Shown here: one piece after another, positions 23,601 to 36,360 of the stretch
Numbering within the stretch: the first letter of the stretch is position 1
How the letters are laid out: the number at the start of each line of letters is the position of its first letter
Assembly (NCBI GenBank): GCA_007449985.2
Contig: VIIQ02000559.1
Location: 464,501-528,500 of the forward strand
Source: Desmodesmus armatus
Lineage: Eukaryota > Chlorophyta > Chlorophyceae > Sphaeropleales > Scenedesmaceae
Length of the DNA: 64,000 nt
Direction: 5' to 3'
Notes under the pieces: generated by a model
The model's database searches: none
The model's input: only the letters and a program-made list of their open reading frames with translations
Told to the model about the DNA's origin: nothing
Translations under genes and position numbers: made by a program

Positions 23601-26600
23601 AACAGCAGCAGCTGCCGCAGCCCCAGCAGCTGCAGCAGCACCAGCAGGGTCCAAAGGAGTTCGCATAGCTGCTGCTGCTGCTCCTGAGGCGTCACCACCA
23701 TCTGGCTTCGGCTGTTGACCGCTGCGCTCTGGACAGACAACGACAATACCATCCTGTGCTCCGACCCCGCCGACCCCGCCCAACAGCCATGCATTGAACC
23801 AATGCGGCTTGGACCCTGAGCCCCCAACTTCTGCCTTGCCCATTGAGAGTCCCCTTTGTCGCTTCCAGTGAGACCTTGCAAACAACAGGAGAGCTACCAG
23901 CGCCAGTGCCAGTAGCACCCCTGCGCCCACTGCCACTCCTACTGCAATGGCAGTACCCCTGCTGCGACTGCCGCCGCCATCTCCTGACGCATATGCTTCT
24001 GCTGGTGCTGCAGATGCGTCCTCAGGCCACATGTACCCTGGCTGGCCTGCCGCAGAAGGTGTGGTGCTGTCTGACAGCAGCCAAAGGTGGGCCCCTTGAA
24101 TGCCAGGACCATTGAAGGCCCCAACCCTTATGGCGCTGCCGTCTCGCAACAAAGTCACACCTGTGAAAGTGAGGGCGCTTGCTGACCCTGCGGCACCCAC
24201 AAAGCATGGCAAAAACAAACTGGAGAGACAGGCTAGCGTACAACAAGTGACACAACCCCTGGCTCATTGGCTGGTGCTGAACACGATGCTGTCCCCCATA
24301 TACCCACATGCATGGAGACAGACATGCATGAAGACAGATGAAGACAACTTTGACTTTGATTGTGGTGCCGGCACCCCTCCCGCCATGTATGACACCGGTA
24401 CCCTTGCCAGCGTGTGTGACAGAATGCTGTCACTTACTGATTGCCACACCCTCACCTGTCAACTGCCGAGCGAACGAGGTTGCGCGTCGAGCCTCCTGCG
24501 CCAATGCTTGCCACTCTGGCTGAGGCAAGACCAACTGGCTGTCAGCGATGTACAGGGGTGCATCGGCTGCCATGGACCTAAGCGCACACGCACACACACC
24601 AGCACAGATCACACACCAGCATGTCACATGAACAGGAGTTTAGCTCATGATCATCAACCACGTAGTGTCGGCAGTGTGCATGTGGACAAATACCTGAGCA
24701 AACTGCATTCTTGTGGTAGGAGCGAGGAGGAGAAGGTGGCACAATGAATCCAGATCCTTTGTCATAGGGTGCAGGCTGAGCCCGGCGCACATGTTCAAAG
24801 GCCACGAGTGAGAAAGACCCACACGCATTGTCTCGGGTGCTGCACCCCTTGTGATTGAGCCAGTGATACAGCGCATGGCTCAGGCCTAGGGCAGCAAGGC
24901 TGCCAGTGGTTCACAACAATGTGCCAACTGGACTGGACACGACCCCAGGCTGCTCTATGCTTCATCCAGGTTCATCTACTCATGAGTGATCACCTTTTGA
25001 TAGGCCACAGCAGGATGGCCCAGATCCCAGGCGGCGTAGCACGCCCTCCCGCCCTCTGCTGCAGCAAGCGCCGAGCTGCACTGCTGTTGCCTGTGCCAAT
25101 GCCCTGCTGCTGCGGCAACCCCAGCAGCGTCACATTGGCTATCTGCAGGTGCTTATCCGGAGCGTCATCAGGTAGCTGCAGCAGTCCAGGAATGAAGCCG
25201 AAATCCAGAGAGTAAGGTGGTTTGCGGGAGGCATGGCAGAGAAATGCCCGGTGCTGGACAACTCAGCAGCTTGGTCCTCATCAACATGTGCGCTCGCATG
25301 TGCGCTTGGCTGCTCCGCATGTGTGCTAGCAGGTGCGCTTGGCTGCAACGAATGCTGCTGCTGCTGCTGCTGTCGTGCAGGCTGGGCCAAGGCACTGCCT
25401 GGCTGAAGGCCGGGCCCTGGGAACTGCGGGGGAGCAGCACTGCCGTTCTGGGCAATCTGCGCAAGCTGCATCTCAATGGCTTCCTGGTAATGCCGTGTGC
25501 ATGATTGTGCGACTTGCGGGTGGGAAGACGGTTGCCGTATATCTCTGTCGTGGTGCTGATGTTGCCAGTGCCGTGCCAAGGGCACGGGCTTGCCCCCGCC
25601 TGAGCAAGGCTGATGTTGTTGAGCATTGTCAAGATGCGGGTGCGGTTGCTACCAAGGTGCGCAGCGGCAGCAGCCTGCAATGGGCAACAATCCAACAAAA
25701 ACATCCCATTGGATTTTGTTGACTGAGTCAACAAGGTGGCTTCGGCAAGGGGTTATCGACACAGCCTTTCATTACAGTCCCACGCATAGTGGAACCCAGC
25801 AGTCACTAAACATGCTACAAAAGGGGTCAACCCTGCCCCTTGCTGTGCAACACATGGTGTGACGTGCAGGCATCCCACCAGTGTACGGCTGCAACATGTG
25901 TTGCTGCAAGCTCCACAAACGCTGCCCTTCACTAGGAACATTCCACACACATATGTCCTCACCTGAAACTCTGGACAGTTACGAACAGCCTGAACGACAG
26001 GCATGGGCTTGTCCATCCTCAGAGTGAAGGGGTGCCTTGGCACAGGCAGCTTTGGAGCAACAACCGGCTCAGTCCTTGCCACCACATACCAGAAGTCCCA
26101 CGCCCTGCTCAGTTGACGTATGCTGGTCAGTGCGTTGGTGCCAGGCCCAGTCACAAACTGCAGGAGCAAGAGGCAAATATCCACACAGCAGCAGCATGCA
26201 TCAACAGCGTGCACGAAGTGGCAAAGCTGGGCCTAATGAAGCATGCTGCAAGCAAGCATGCTGGTGGTACTGACAAGAGGAACTCCTGCAAGCTCCAGCC
26301 ACTGTCAAGACCGTGCACATGGCAGTTGATACTGACTCCTGCAGGTAGCGGCACGCTTCATGGCGGCCACTTATGAACAGCTGTCAACTAGGAGAGGGAA
26401 CGGATCAAGCCTTGATTGCGATCGTCGGAAGCACTACATGCAGTCCACAGTGACATCTCATAACATGCACGTCCCCCCCCTGGCGCCCTGCCACCCACGT
26501 CAAGGACCTTCATATGGAGGTCGGTGTCATAGAATGATGCCAACTGCCTCAGAGACGCACTCGGGCTGTTGTACATCGTGTACATGAATGACTGGTAGTT

Positions 26601-29411
26601 GATCTCGTCTTGCAGCGGCAGCACCAAAGTGACGTTTGTCAAGACCAGGCATGGGCGCGGCCCCGACCTGCAAGCGCAACACAGCACAGCACAGCAGCAA
26701 GGATGACATGACAAGGGACACAGTGCAAAGGCGGTCTCCCTGCAGGAGTGCTGTAGTGGGCAAAAGGACAGGCCGCATGTCACATGTGCCTGTGCCGTAC
26801 AGGCACGGCTTTCTTAGAACAATGGCAGCGCCATGCATGCAACTTGAATAGTGTGCATATACTCTTTGACAGACATATGTCGAAGGTGCGCAAACAGAGT
26901 GCAGGGCGCGCAAACTCGCAACCCTTGTGCTACACCACTGCCCACACCTGTTGCAGTATATCGCCCACACATTTGTTGATACCGTGATGCTGTAGGGTGG
27001 TGCCACGGTGCTGGATATCTCATCTCCTGCGTAACATTACGACAGGCAGCCAACAGTGGCGTTACAGTAGTAAACGTGACCGATCAGATGTGCGTGACCC
27101 ATGGGTTGTGGAACTTAGTGCCGCCACAGAGGTCGTTACGAATGATGTAATACTGTTACTTTCACGCGGCATTACATTCTGACACCTGTACAGCTCACTG
27201 CGACTGCATCTCAGTCCTGCAGGTTTGTGGCATGCGGCCAGTAGATGCACCGGCAACATAACCAATTCTGCTGTCCGAGTGTGCAGTGTCACATATGCAG
27301 TTGTTTGCAGTTGACTGCATGCCATGCATGATAACGATTATCACAATGGCGCATGACTACTGCAAGCCTGATGCATGCATGCGCTGACCCAAGTGCTGCA
27401 GGACAAAGAGCACGGTAGCAGGCTGCATTCACTGCTGCTGCCACGTCCAGAACTCACCAGGAGCCAGATTCTCCAGCACCACTCCCTGCCAAGACAGCTG
27501 CGCACCAGGCGCCGACACGTTGAGTGTATTCACCACCATGCCAAGATCCACCGCCACCACGGCGGACGTCATCCCCAGCAGCAGCACAGGCCGGCGTATC
27601 TGTATTGGCCGAGTCAGCCCCGCGCCAAGCGAGACGTTGGCTATGATGCGGATCAGCAGGGGCTTGCTGGTCTCAACGCCAGCCTCTTGCAGGAGGGCAG
27701 GGATCAGGGTGTCATTGTTAGCTGTCCTGACGTTGCAGTCTGGCCAGTTGTCCAACAAAGAAGCAATGCCTGAAAGAAAGGACATGTAAGGGTGTGAGCG
27801 AGGCAACTTTTCAAGTGGATTGGTCCAAGTGTGACCCTTTGGCGAGATGCGCACCGCTGCGCCATTACTGCGGCTTGCACCTGTACGACCTCGTCACACT
27901 TGTGGCTTGCACATGCCAGCACGTACGCTTCTGCTGTGTGCTGCAAATGCTGTGTGCCACACATGCGGCACATTTTCGCAGCAAGAAATGGGAGATGTGC
28001 AGGTGATTCAGTCTGCTGCTGCTTGTTGCTGTGCTCACTTAAACCCACCTGCTAGTTCCAGGCTACTGGAGTTGACTGAGAAACAAGCCCGCTCAGAGAT
28101 GATTGTCAGGGCGAACACCTCCGTCACGTTGTCATTCCAATAGGGGATGTTGATGAAACTAGAATTGTCCTGCAGAGGTTGGTTTGCACGGCATAGCATG
28201 ACTCAGCACAGACAGCACAGCGCAACGTGGCACAAACGTGTATGGCAGATATCTGCCATCGATGGCATATGGCATGAAATATTATCGCAGCTGTGTGATT
28301 AGCTGACAGGTTGTCTGTCAGCTGCCTCCAACAAGCCATCAACGAGCACAGCCCTCGCTTGCAGGATGCTTGCCTGTTGCAAGCTGCACAAGTTCGCATG
28401 TTTCCAGGCTTGCTTGTTGCCAGGCTTGCGATCATGGCAGCCAGCTAACTACAGAGCCGCATTATGCTGGTCCAGGCAAGCGGTTGCCGGGCAGCCGGGC
28501 AGCCCTGCATTATGCAGGATGATCCTGCCCTGCTGTAACACGATGCATGATGACTTCCGCAATGCATGTGCATGGCACGTGTGTCAGCACAGATCAGGTG
28601 CACGTTACTGTGAGCGTGTGTGCAGCGCTTACTGTGTGCATGCGGGCCCCAGAGTCCACTCCTGACCCAGGGCTGGGCAGCTGCTGCTGGAACAAAGCGA
28701 GGTAGTCACGAAAGTCCTGCTCGTTCACTGCCAGCCGGACATCCACCAAACTGAGCTTGGAAGGGACTCCAGGCACCAGCCCCAGTGGAAGCAGCTTGGG
28801 TATAGAGCCCGTGCTTGCAGACGGCGTTGCTGCTGGGGAGAGGGACATGTTGCGCAGCAGCAGCCTCTTGATGGTCAGCTGCTTGCCTGCAGGAAACCAC
28901 ACCGCAACAGGGCGTGATGGTGGACATCCCACCATCGTGTATGCTCATGACAGAAGTGCCCTGACTGTGCATGTTATCATGGGCGTTGTCTATCATGTGC
29001 ATCGCCCTGGCCCTGCCAACACCTCATTCAGTGGGCTTATCGCCGCTGCGCAGGAACGCTGCAAAGCTGCTGATGGTGCCAGCAGTCATGTCATCTTGAT
29101 CCAGCAAGGTGCCGACATGTAGCCCCGGCAACCGTGATGGCCTTACCCGAGTGCGCTGCAGGGACAGCTAGCTCAGTGCCGGGCAGGGTGATGACTGGCA
29201 GCATGCCAGGACCCCAGTGGGCGCCCCCAGCTACCAAGACAATGTCTTTGTCTGCATGGCCCCATACACATTTGTATGCTACTCTCAAGGTGCCATTCTC
29301 AACGGTAGAAGGACAGGGTGGCAGATTTGCCGAGCGGCTGGCTAGAGTCCCCAAACTGACACTGGCTAGGATCAACAGCAGACGAAAGACTGCCGACATG
29401 ATGTGGCGCAT
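20677..29411 (-). CDS. Receptor-like TKL protein kinase
   Basis: Exons: 29411-29147 (ATG, signal peptide), 28886-28633, 28169-28049, 27769-27458, about 26667-26499, 26157-25963, from 25674, about 25262-24994, 24839-24694, 24566-24456, 24187-22941, 22691-22500, 22310-22174, 21867-21676, 21408-21169 and 20929-20677. Phases agree except around 26.7-27.4 kb, where a small exon may be missing, and 25.5-25.3 kb, where the junction is uncertain. The long ectodomain has several NxS/T sites. A transmembrane helix (AIAVGVAVGAGVLLAL..., basic stop RSHWKR) is followed by a low-complexity linker. The kinase domain shows the glycine loop IGAGSNGTVFAG, VAVK lysine, HGDLKAGN catalytic loop, DFG, MARGT..PPE and DVYAYGVLLFEI. 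The catalytic loop is HGD, not HRD, so this is a non-RD kinase. Ligand and substrate are unknown. Confidence 0.85.
21575..21650 (-). repeat. Decayed duplicate of the kinase activation-loop exon tail
   Basis: About 75 bp downstream of the exon ending at 21676 repeat its last part (GPQDTHATMMARGTPTH region) with a period near 98 bp. The copy contains a stop codon, and its donor GT has become AT, so it is not a usable exon. Confidence 0.8.
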
Positions 29412-30410
29412 GCCGCTTTGGCTGCGATCATGACATGATGTGCCCCGAATTCAACGTTGACATCCCGTGTGCGGCCCTAAAAGGAGCTCATGCATGAGGG
29501 TTTGCTGCAACCGACACCAACTGATATCCGTACCCTGTGGTTTGGCCCTGGCAGCCACACTGCGCTTCTGCTTATCAGCACACGCCATAAATCGATATAA
29601 AACAGGTGTTGTTCAGCTGAGGTCCGGCTGAAGCAGGGCAGAGTGCCACGACAGCAGCTCATTAGTCATTAAAAGATAGTGTCGTTCTATAATACAACAA
29701 GCCAGGCCAATTTCGGCACCCGTTGTAAAAAACCTGTCGATTACTCTCGTCCTCCTTTCGCTTGCCACTGCGTTGGCACGCTGCAAAGCTGCTGCGCGTT
29801 GCAGCAGCGTTGGGACACTGCAAAGCTGCATGCAGACGATGCCAGCAGGATGGCTTCTTGATCCATCCACATATGGTGCAGCCAACAACACTGGCCTCAC
29901 CTGACACTGTTGCTGGGACGGCATTCTCGATGCCAGGCAGGGTGATGGCAGGTAGCATGCCAGGACCCCCTTCACGCCCAGCTACTGAAGCTATGTCGCC
30001 CTTGGCTGCATGGCCCCAGATACAGTCTGATGCTATTCTGATGGTTCCATTTTCACTGATAGATGGACAAGGAGGCAAGATTGCCTGGGCTAGAGTCCCA
30101 ACACCGACCAACAGCAGCAGACGAAAGACTGCCGACATGTGGATCATGCCGGTTTGGCTGCGATCACAACATGATGTATGCCAAAATAAAAGTTGAAATC
30201 CCGTGTACAGCCTTCAGAGGGAGCCCAATGCATCAGGATTTGTCGCAACCGACATCAACTGACTCCGTACCCTGTGGTTTGCCACGCCTGGTAGCCAGCA
30301 ATGCAATTTCTCTAACCACAGAATACCGTTCATGTGTCAACAATTGAGGTCCGGTCGAAGGTGGATGCCACAATGTCATTATCAAGCAGATCATTAGTCA
30401 CAGTGGCGTA
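29050..30410. repeat. Tandem duplication of kinase promoter plus first exon
   Basis: Units at roughly 29050-29680 and 29790-30410, period 727-754 bp. Shared landmarks are GAGGTCCGG (29619, 30346), CCGTACCCTGTGGTTTG (about 29530, 30268), the first exon, and an intron stretch with GCTGGCA and CAGCTTTGCAG. The copies are diverged but colinear, including the upstream region. Confidence 0.85.
29901..30147 (-). CDS. Duplicate signal-peptide exon of the kinase gene (alternative first exon or partial gene)
   Basis: ATG 30147 opens an exon encoding MSAVFRLLLLVGVGTLA, then PPCPSISENGTIRIAS.CIWGHA, closely matching the kinase first exon at 29411-29147. It ends in the same phase 1 at a G|GTGAGG donor. 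It could therefore splice to the kinase exon at 28886 in place of the proximal first exon, giving a slightly different ectodomain N-terminus from a separate promoter. No separate downstream gene follows it, so an independent gene is unlikely. Confidence 0.65.
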
Positions 30411-30642
30411 CTGAACGTCCAGCAGCCATACCCAACCTCGGGACCGTTGCAACAATCCATTGCACAGCTTTGACCCTAGCACATAGGCACTCGACCCTAG
30501 GGTGCTGACCCTTAGCCTTTTAGTAATTGATCTGTAGCAGTACCAACAATGAGGCGCTTTGGGGTTGCATAATGGCCACCAGCGGCACCTGTTGTGGCGT
30601 GACACAGCCCAGAGCGCAGTACAAGGTTGATCACAGCACAGC
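30411..30642. promoter_or_regulatory. Divergent upstream region of copy B and the duplicated kinase first exon
   Basis: The start codons of copy B (30643, plus) and the distal kinase first exon (30147, minus) lie about 500 bp apart on opposite strands. No defined promoter element was recognised; the role is inferred from position. Confidence 0.4.
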
Positions 30643-33600
30643 ATGTCACGCGGTGTGAGGAGAGCAGTGGAGGATGAACTGCGCACGCTGTTCGTCTGCC
30701 CAGCTGCCTTGCAGGAGCAGGTTGACAGGTGCTGCAGAGGTATGTTGATTTTTCAACAAGAAGGGTGTTGATATCCATGCAAGCTGATTAGTTCTTACAG
30801 ATATGCATTCACCTGACACAGAGCAGGAGTTCAAAGGAGATGATGCGAGGTGTGACCTGCATTCATTGTGGCAACAACACCTCCCATTGTTGGGACAACA
30901 TCGTGCTGTTGCAGGTACAGGCGAGCAGTTGCTCTCGAAGCTGGCGTCCGGCAGCCTCAGCACAGCCAAAGCACAGCAGCACTTTGAGCAGCAGCAGCAC
31001 CGGCAGGACACCAGCCTGTTTGGGCCTGGGGCTCCTCAGGTCACAGACAAGCAGGTCACAGAAGCACAGCAGCATGCTTTATTGCTGAGCCACAATGAGA
31101 GAACCCCAGGTTTTGCGCATGTGCTGCAATCCTGCAAGGCAGGGCTGGGTCCGCATGCCAGCACTGCCGATGCAGTCAATGACAAAAAGCAGCAGCCAGC
31201 AGCGTTTGAGTCGCCGCTGCTGCGGTTGCTGCGGCGCGTGTCACTGTGGTGGTACTACCGCGTCATGTTTGACCCGCTGGAGCAGCTGGTGGCGCTCAGC
31301 AGCAGCTACGAGCTGCTGTTCCAGCTGATGACCCCCCACCAGCAGCTGTCCTTCATGGCGGACATCCTGCTGGTGCTGGCATGCTCCGCGCTGCAGGAGC
31401 AGAGGTGCGCATGGTCAGCTGTGCTGGTTGATATCTAATTTTCAGACATGCTGCGTACCCGTCTATTTGTCAGCTTGGTTCCACAGCTTGCAGGATAATG
31501 GTGGCTCGGCGGCAGTACATGGCAGCGTCCTCAGCCTTGCTTGAGCATCATGCCAACCAGCCCTACTGGTCATGAAGGCAAGGTGTACAGCCTGTGCGCC
31601 GCTGTAGCTTCGGTTCTATATCCCTTGCCAAAGGGTTTACCGCGCATAGCCAAACATCTGCCTACCTGCCTAAGTGCCTGCCATCTCTTGTCTGCAGTGG
31701 CCAGCTGGACACCCCCTGCACACGGCCACCCTGCTGTCCATGCTCAAGATGGCGCAGCAGCTGGCAGCAGCAGAGGCAGAGCTACAGGAGCAGCAGCAGC
31801 AGCCGCAGGACAGACAGCAAGCTTCACAAGGCGGCAGCAAAAATGGACAGCATGCTTTGAAAGCTGCTGCTGTGCCAGCTGCCGACACTCTCACACCGCC
31901 TGCACTTGTGCTCCTCAGAACGGCGCGCTTGCAGCACCAGCAGCAGCAGCTAGTGGGGCCGTCGCCGCAGCAGCAGTCACCCTTGTGCAGCAGCTGAGTA
32001 GCAGCTTCAACAGAAGCTTCAAGATCCTGATGACAGAAGCCAGTCAGCAGCAGCAAGGCCTCTGGGCGCTCCTGGGGACACCGTCAGCTTTGGTAAGGTG
32101 GCACAAAAAGGACATAAGCCTTCCAGTGCAGGGTTATTCATGGGTAATGGAACGTGGCTGATGCCGGCAGTGCAGTGCAAGGGCAGGTTCAAGGGTGCTT
32201 GCAGGAGACGCACACCTGAGCAGCAACCATACAGTTGAGAGCAAGCTGTGGTGCCAGCACTGAAAGCGTTGCGGAGCAGCAGTACATGGTCTGCAAGCCT
32301 GTGATGCGGTCTTAGCTGTTGCTGCTCCGGCCGCCCCGGCCACTACCCTGCTGCATCATGGGGGGATAATCACGCCAGGTGGACTGTGGATCCTTGTTTC
32401 CTGGTGGTGTGTGTGTGTGTGTGTGTGTGTCCGCCCCAACTCCCGCCCCGTGCTCCATTGCATGCCTCCCTAGGCCTCCCCTGCATCAGTCCACACCTGG
32501 CTGGTGCTACATGAATCAGTGCTCACACCTTCTCCCACCTGCTTGTTTGTGTGTGCCCCTGCCATTCCGCCCGCACCCCTGCCTGCCTCCCTCATCCTCC
32601 CTGCATCCGTCCACCTGGCTTGTGCTACATGATGTACTGATGATACCTTTACGTGCCTGCTTGATTGTTCGTCCCCTTGCCGCTCCATCCTCACCCCTTG
32701 CATGCCTCCCTAGGCCTCCCTGCACCAGTCGTCAGCTGGTTTCTCCTACATTATGGGATCTCCTACATTATGCACTGATCACACCTCCACACACCTGTGT
32801 CTGTGTGTTCCCCTGCCCCTCCACTCACTCCCCCTGCCTGCTTCCCTAGGCCTCCCTGCATCAGTCCAACTATGCCAAGGCGATCGGCGCCCTCCTATCA
32901 CAACTAGCAGGCCTGCCGGAGCAGCAGCTGAAGCACTGGTACCTTGCGCAGCCAGGGGTGTGGCAGCACCCTACGGAGCTGCAGTCCCTGGAGCACATCG
33001 ACCCCATCAGGAACTTGTTGGCATCCTGCTGCCCTGCTTTGTTCAACACGCAATCAATGCAGCTGTTTGACCTCAGTGCCGATAAGGATCCTGTGCTGCA
33101 GCTGCTGCAGTGGGTGATGGCTGTCACAGCACAGCACAGCATGCCTCGGGAGCAGCAGCAGCTGAGTCAGCACGGCCAGCAGCAGCCGCAGGAAGCTGGT
33201 CAGCAGCAGCTGGATCGGGAAGCAACCCAGGGTGAGGCTCATGCTGACGGCCACCAGCAGCACCAGCAGCCGCAGCACCCTGCAGAGACTCTGCGGCAGG
33301 TGTTGGATGTGCTGCTCAGCGCCCTGCTGTACCGCCACGTGCTCAGCATGCAACAGTGAGTGCCTGCGTTGTGCTGTTGAGCAACAGGGTGTGGTTGACT
33401 GGTGACATGTTTGGGTAGAGCTACACAGAGCTGCACTGCTGTGCTGCCCTGCCCCTGCTGATGTGCTGATAGGTCCTCGCATGCTGGTCATGTGGCACAT
33501 GATTATCTAAAGTTCTGTTGTACAGCCATAACACTGGTTGTCACTTGTTTGTGAAGCAAGGGGCCTTCAGCTTACAGCAGAGCTTGGTGCTGCATGGTGC

Positions 33601-36329
33601 ATGCTTTTATCAACCTGTCGCAATCTCCGCCCCAGCCTGGGCTTGAGGGTACGCTTGCGGCATGGCAAGGGTCGTCACCCTCCCTTGGTCAAAAAGCCTG
33701 CAGGGTGTCAACAGACATAGTACATCAGGCAGGGACTGCATGGGTGTGTCAGCGCTCATTCGCAGCAGGGTAGGCCTTTCACTAGGGAGGTTTCCGCTAC
33801 AGCCAACAAACTTCGCAACTCATCCCACTCTGACCCCCAGGACCCTATGTCACGCCGCCTGCACAGTACCAGAACTGCACTGCATGCAGGAGGCCCTGTG
33901 GCGTTTGTGCTGACATAGTCTATCAAAGGTCTATCAAAGGCATTGCCACTGATGTCGTGTACAGGGACATGCATCGTCGACCCATTATGTATCACTGGGT
34001 GGTGCTGGCTGCGCGATGGTGGACAAAGTTGTCTGATGCTCGTGACGATCAGCCGAGATCCCTGGCGGGGTGTGTGTGGCGTGAGGATGTAGCGCTTGCA
34101 CTTGCAGGTTGTCGGGAGTGTTGGTCCTCTTGTTTCCTGCAAACTATGTGCTCGTTGCAGTTGCTTGCTGGTGACTGGCGGCAGCAGTCGCTTGACTGGG
34201 TGATGCAACAGAGGTGGGAGGAGTCTGCAGTGCAGGCCGCGCTGGCTGCCCTATTCAGGGCCCGGTGGCGAGGTCTCACCCAAGGTGACCCGCGTTCCGC
34301 CCCTTCTATCGGCATTCACAAGCTTACACATCATGCATGGGTCTACCCGCTAGATCCTGGCTTCAATCCCTTCTCAAGGGACGATGCGCCTCCGCATATC
34401 AAGTTGTGCCTGCCCTTTGATGTAGCGCGTAACCTTGCCCAGTTGCGTATTGGTTCAGCCCACCTTGAAATAGAACAGGGCCGTAAGCGAAGGGTCTCTG
34501 TGCCCCGTGCTGACCGCCTGTGTCGATTGTGTTGTGGAGAGGATGCTACCCTGGCCCACCGCCAAGCTGTACTGGCAAGGACAAGAACTAGTCGTAATGT
34601 GGAAGACTTGAAGCACTTCCTGTTGGAGTGCCCTGTTTACGATGATTTGCGCGCCGCTTGCCCGGCCTTCCCCCTGTCTGATGCTGTGGTACTGGACGAC
34701 CCTGAATGTGTGCGATCAGTGTTTCAACATGGAGAGCAGTCTGCGTTGGCATACACTCTGTACAAGATGAAAGTGCGCCGGGCGCGCCTTCTTGGGCTGA
34801 CTTTGGGTATCTGACCTGACAAGGGGTATTTCTTGGTGCTGCTGCATGCTGGATCCTAGCTGTTTGCTTCCCACTTCTGTACAAGGTTGTCGTGTTGCCT
34901 CAGGATGTCAATGAAGTCTCCTTTGCTGTCTTGCTTTGAATCAGGCTACTATCTGGTGTAGGTGGTGCAAACCACTGACGGGGATCGGGGTTTTTCCCCA
35001 CCTTAGTGTTTCAACCGGTTCAACCCTGGCAGGCAATGCCATTGATGTGTGGCGAATGTGTCTGCGTGTAACATTTTCTTCCCCATAGTGTGTTTGCTCT
35101 TTGACCTGCTTTCCTGCTGTTACAGGTGGTCGCTGCCAGCACCTCGCTTCACCAGCCAAGAGCAGCTGCTGACAGCGCTGCACCTCCACTGCATGCAGCT
35201 GCTGGTGCAGGCCAGGGACTTACTGCCCTGCCATGCATGCACCCTCGGTCAGGAAAGCTTTGACAGCACCAGCGGGGGCAACACTGGCCATTTTAGTAGC
35301 AGCGGGGCTGGCAGCAGGGTGCATGGACAGCAGGCTGCCAGTGGTGTCAGCAGCAGCAGTCCTGCTGTTGAGCAGCAGCAGCAGCAGCCAGAAGTGCGGG
35401 CACTCCTGCAGCAGCAGCGCCAGGCATGGCGCCTGTGCCTGGTTCATGTGCAGCACAACCTGCTGCTGGTGATGCAGCTGACCAAGCACTGGCAGCACCA
35501 CAATGCGCACCTGTGCTTGGACGCCGTGCTGAGCAAAGACAGGTGCGTCAGATATAATGCATGCCTGTGTTGTGAGGGGTGTGTTTTGTGTGTGTGCGTG
35601 TGCGTGCGTGCACGTGCGCGCGTGTACAACCCTATGTTTTGTGGCTTGTGTGGCGTGCGGCGCTGTAATTTGCAAGCTTGTGTTTGTGTTTGATGCCTTT
35701 GTTGTGTGGCAAGCCTGTGTGTTGTGTGGTGTCGGTTGCTGAAAGTACACATGCAAAGCTGCTTGGGGCTGTTGAGAGGGCCAGTCAATCTGTACAGCTT
35801 CAGCACCGCTGGACTCCACATGCTAGCAGACCGGTCCACTGTGATTTGTGTCAGCTGTTGCTGGATTGCGTCAAATAACTACTGAGAAACATGCCAACCA
35901 ACCACTGTCACATCTGTGCGGCTTGCAAGGTTGCATACAGCCCAGGGTGCCTATCACCGTCTTCACCCGCTACCTCCACTGCTCCATCTTTTTTTTGTTG
36001 CAATCAGCATTGCTCAGAAAGTAATGATACCCACACCCTTGCCGCCGCCTGGCACACCCCTGCTGCTGTTGCTGGTACTGCAGGCCAAACCTTCTGCCAC
36101 GCTTCCTGGTCCCTCACTTCAGCAGAGTTCAGCAGCACACCAGCACCCCTCCTGCTACAGCAGCTGCCACAGCTGCTGCTTCGCGGGCCACTCGCAGGCA
36201 TGCCACGGCTGCCGCTGCGGCGGCGGCGGCGGCACAGCTGCCGGGTGGCCGAAGCGAGCAGCTGCAGCCGTCGCAGCCGCCCCAGCCGGCGGCTGACGTA
36301 GCTGACAAAGCTGTGGTTGCGTCCGCTCC

Positions 36330-36360
<31 letters not shown>

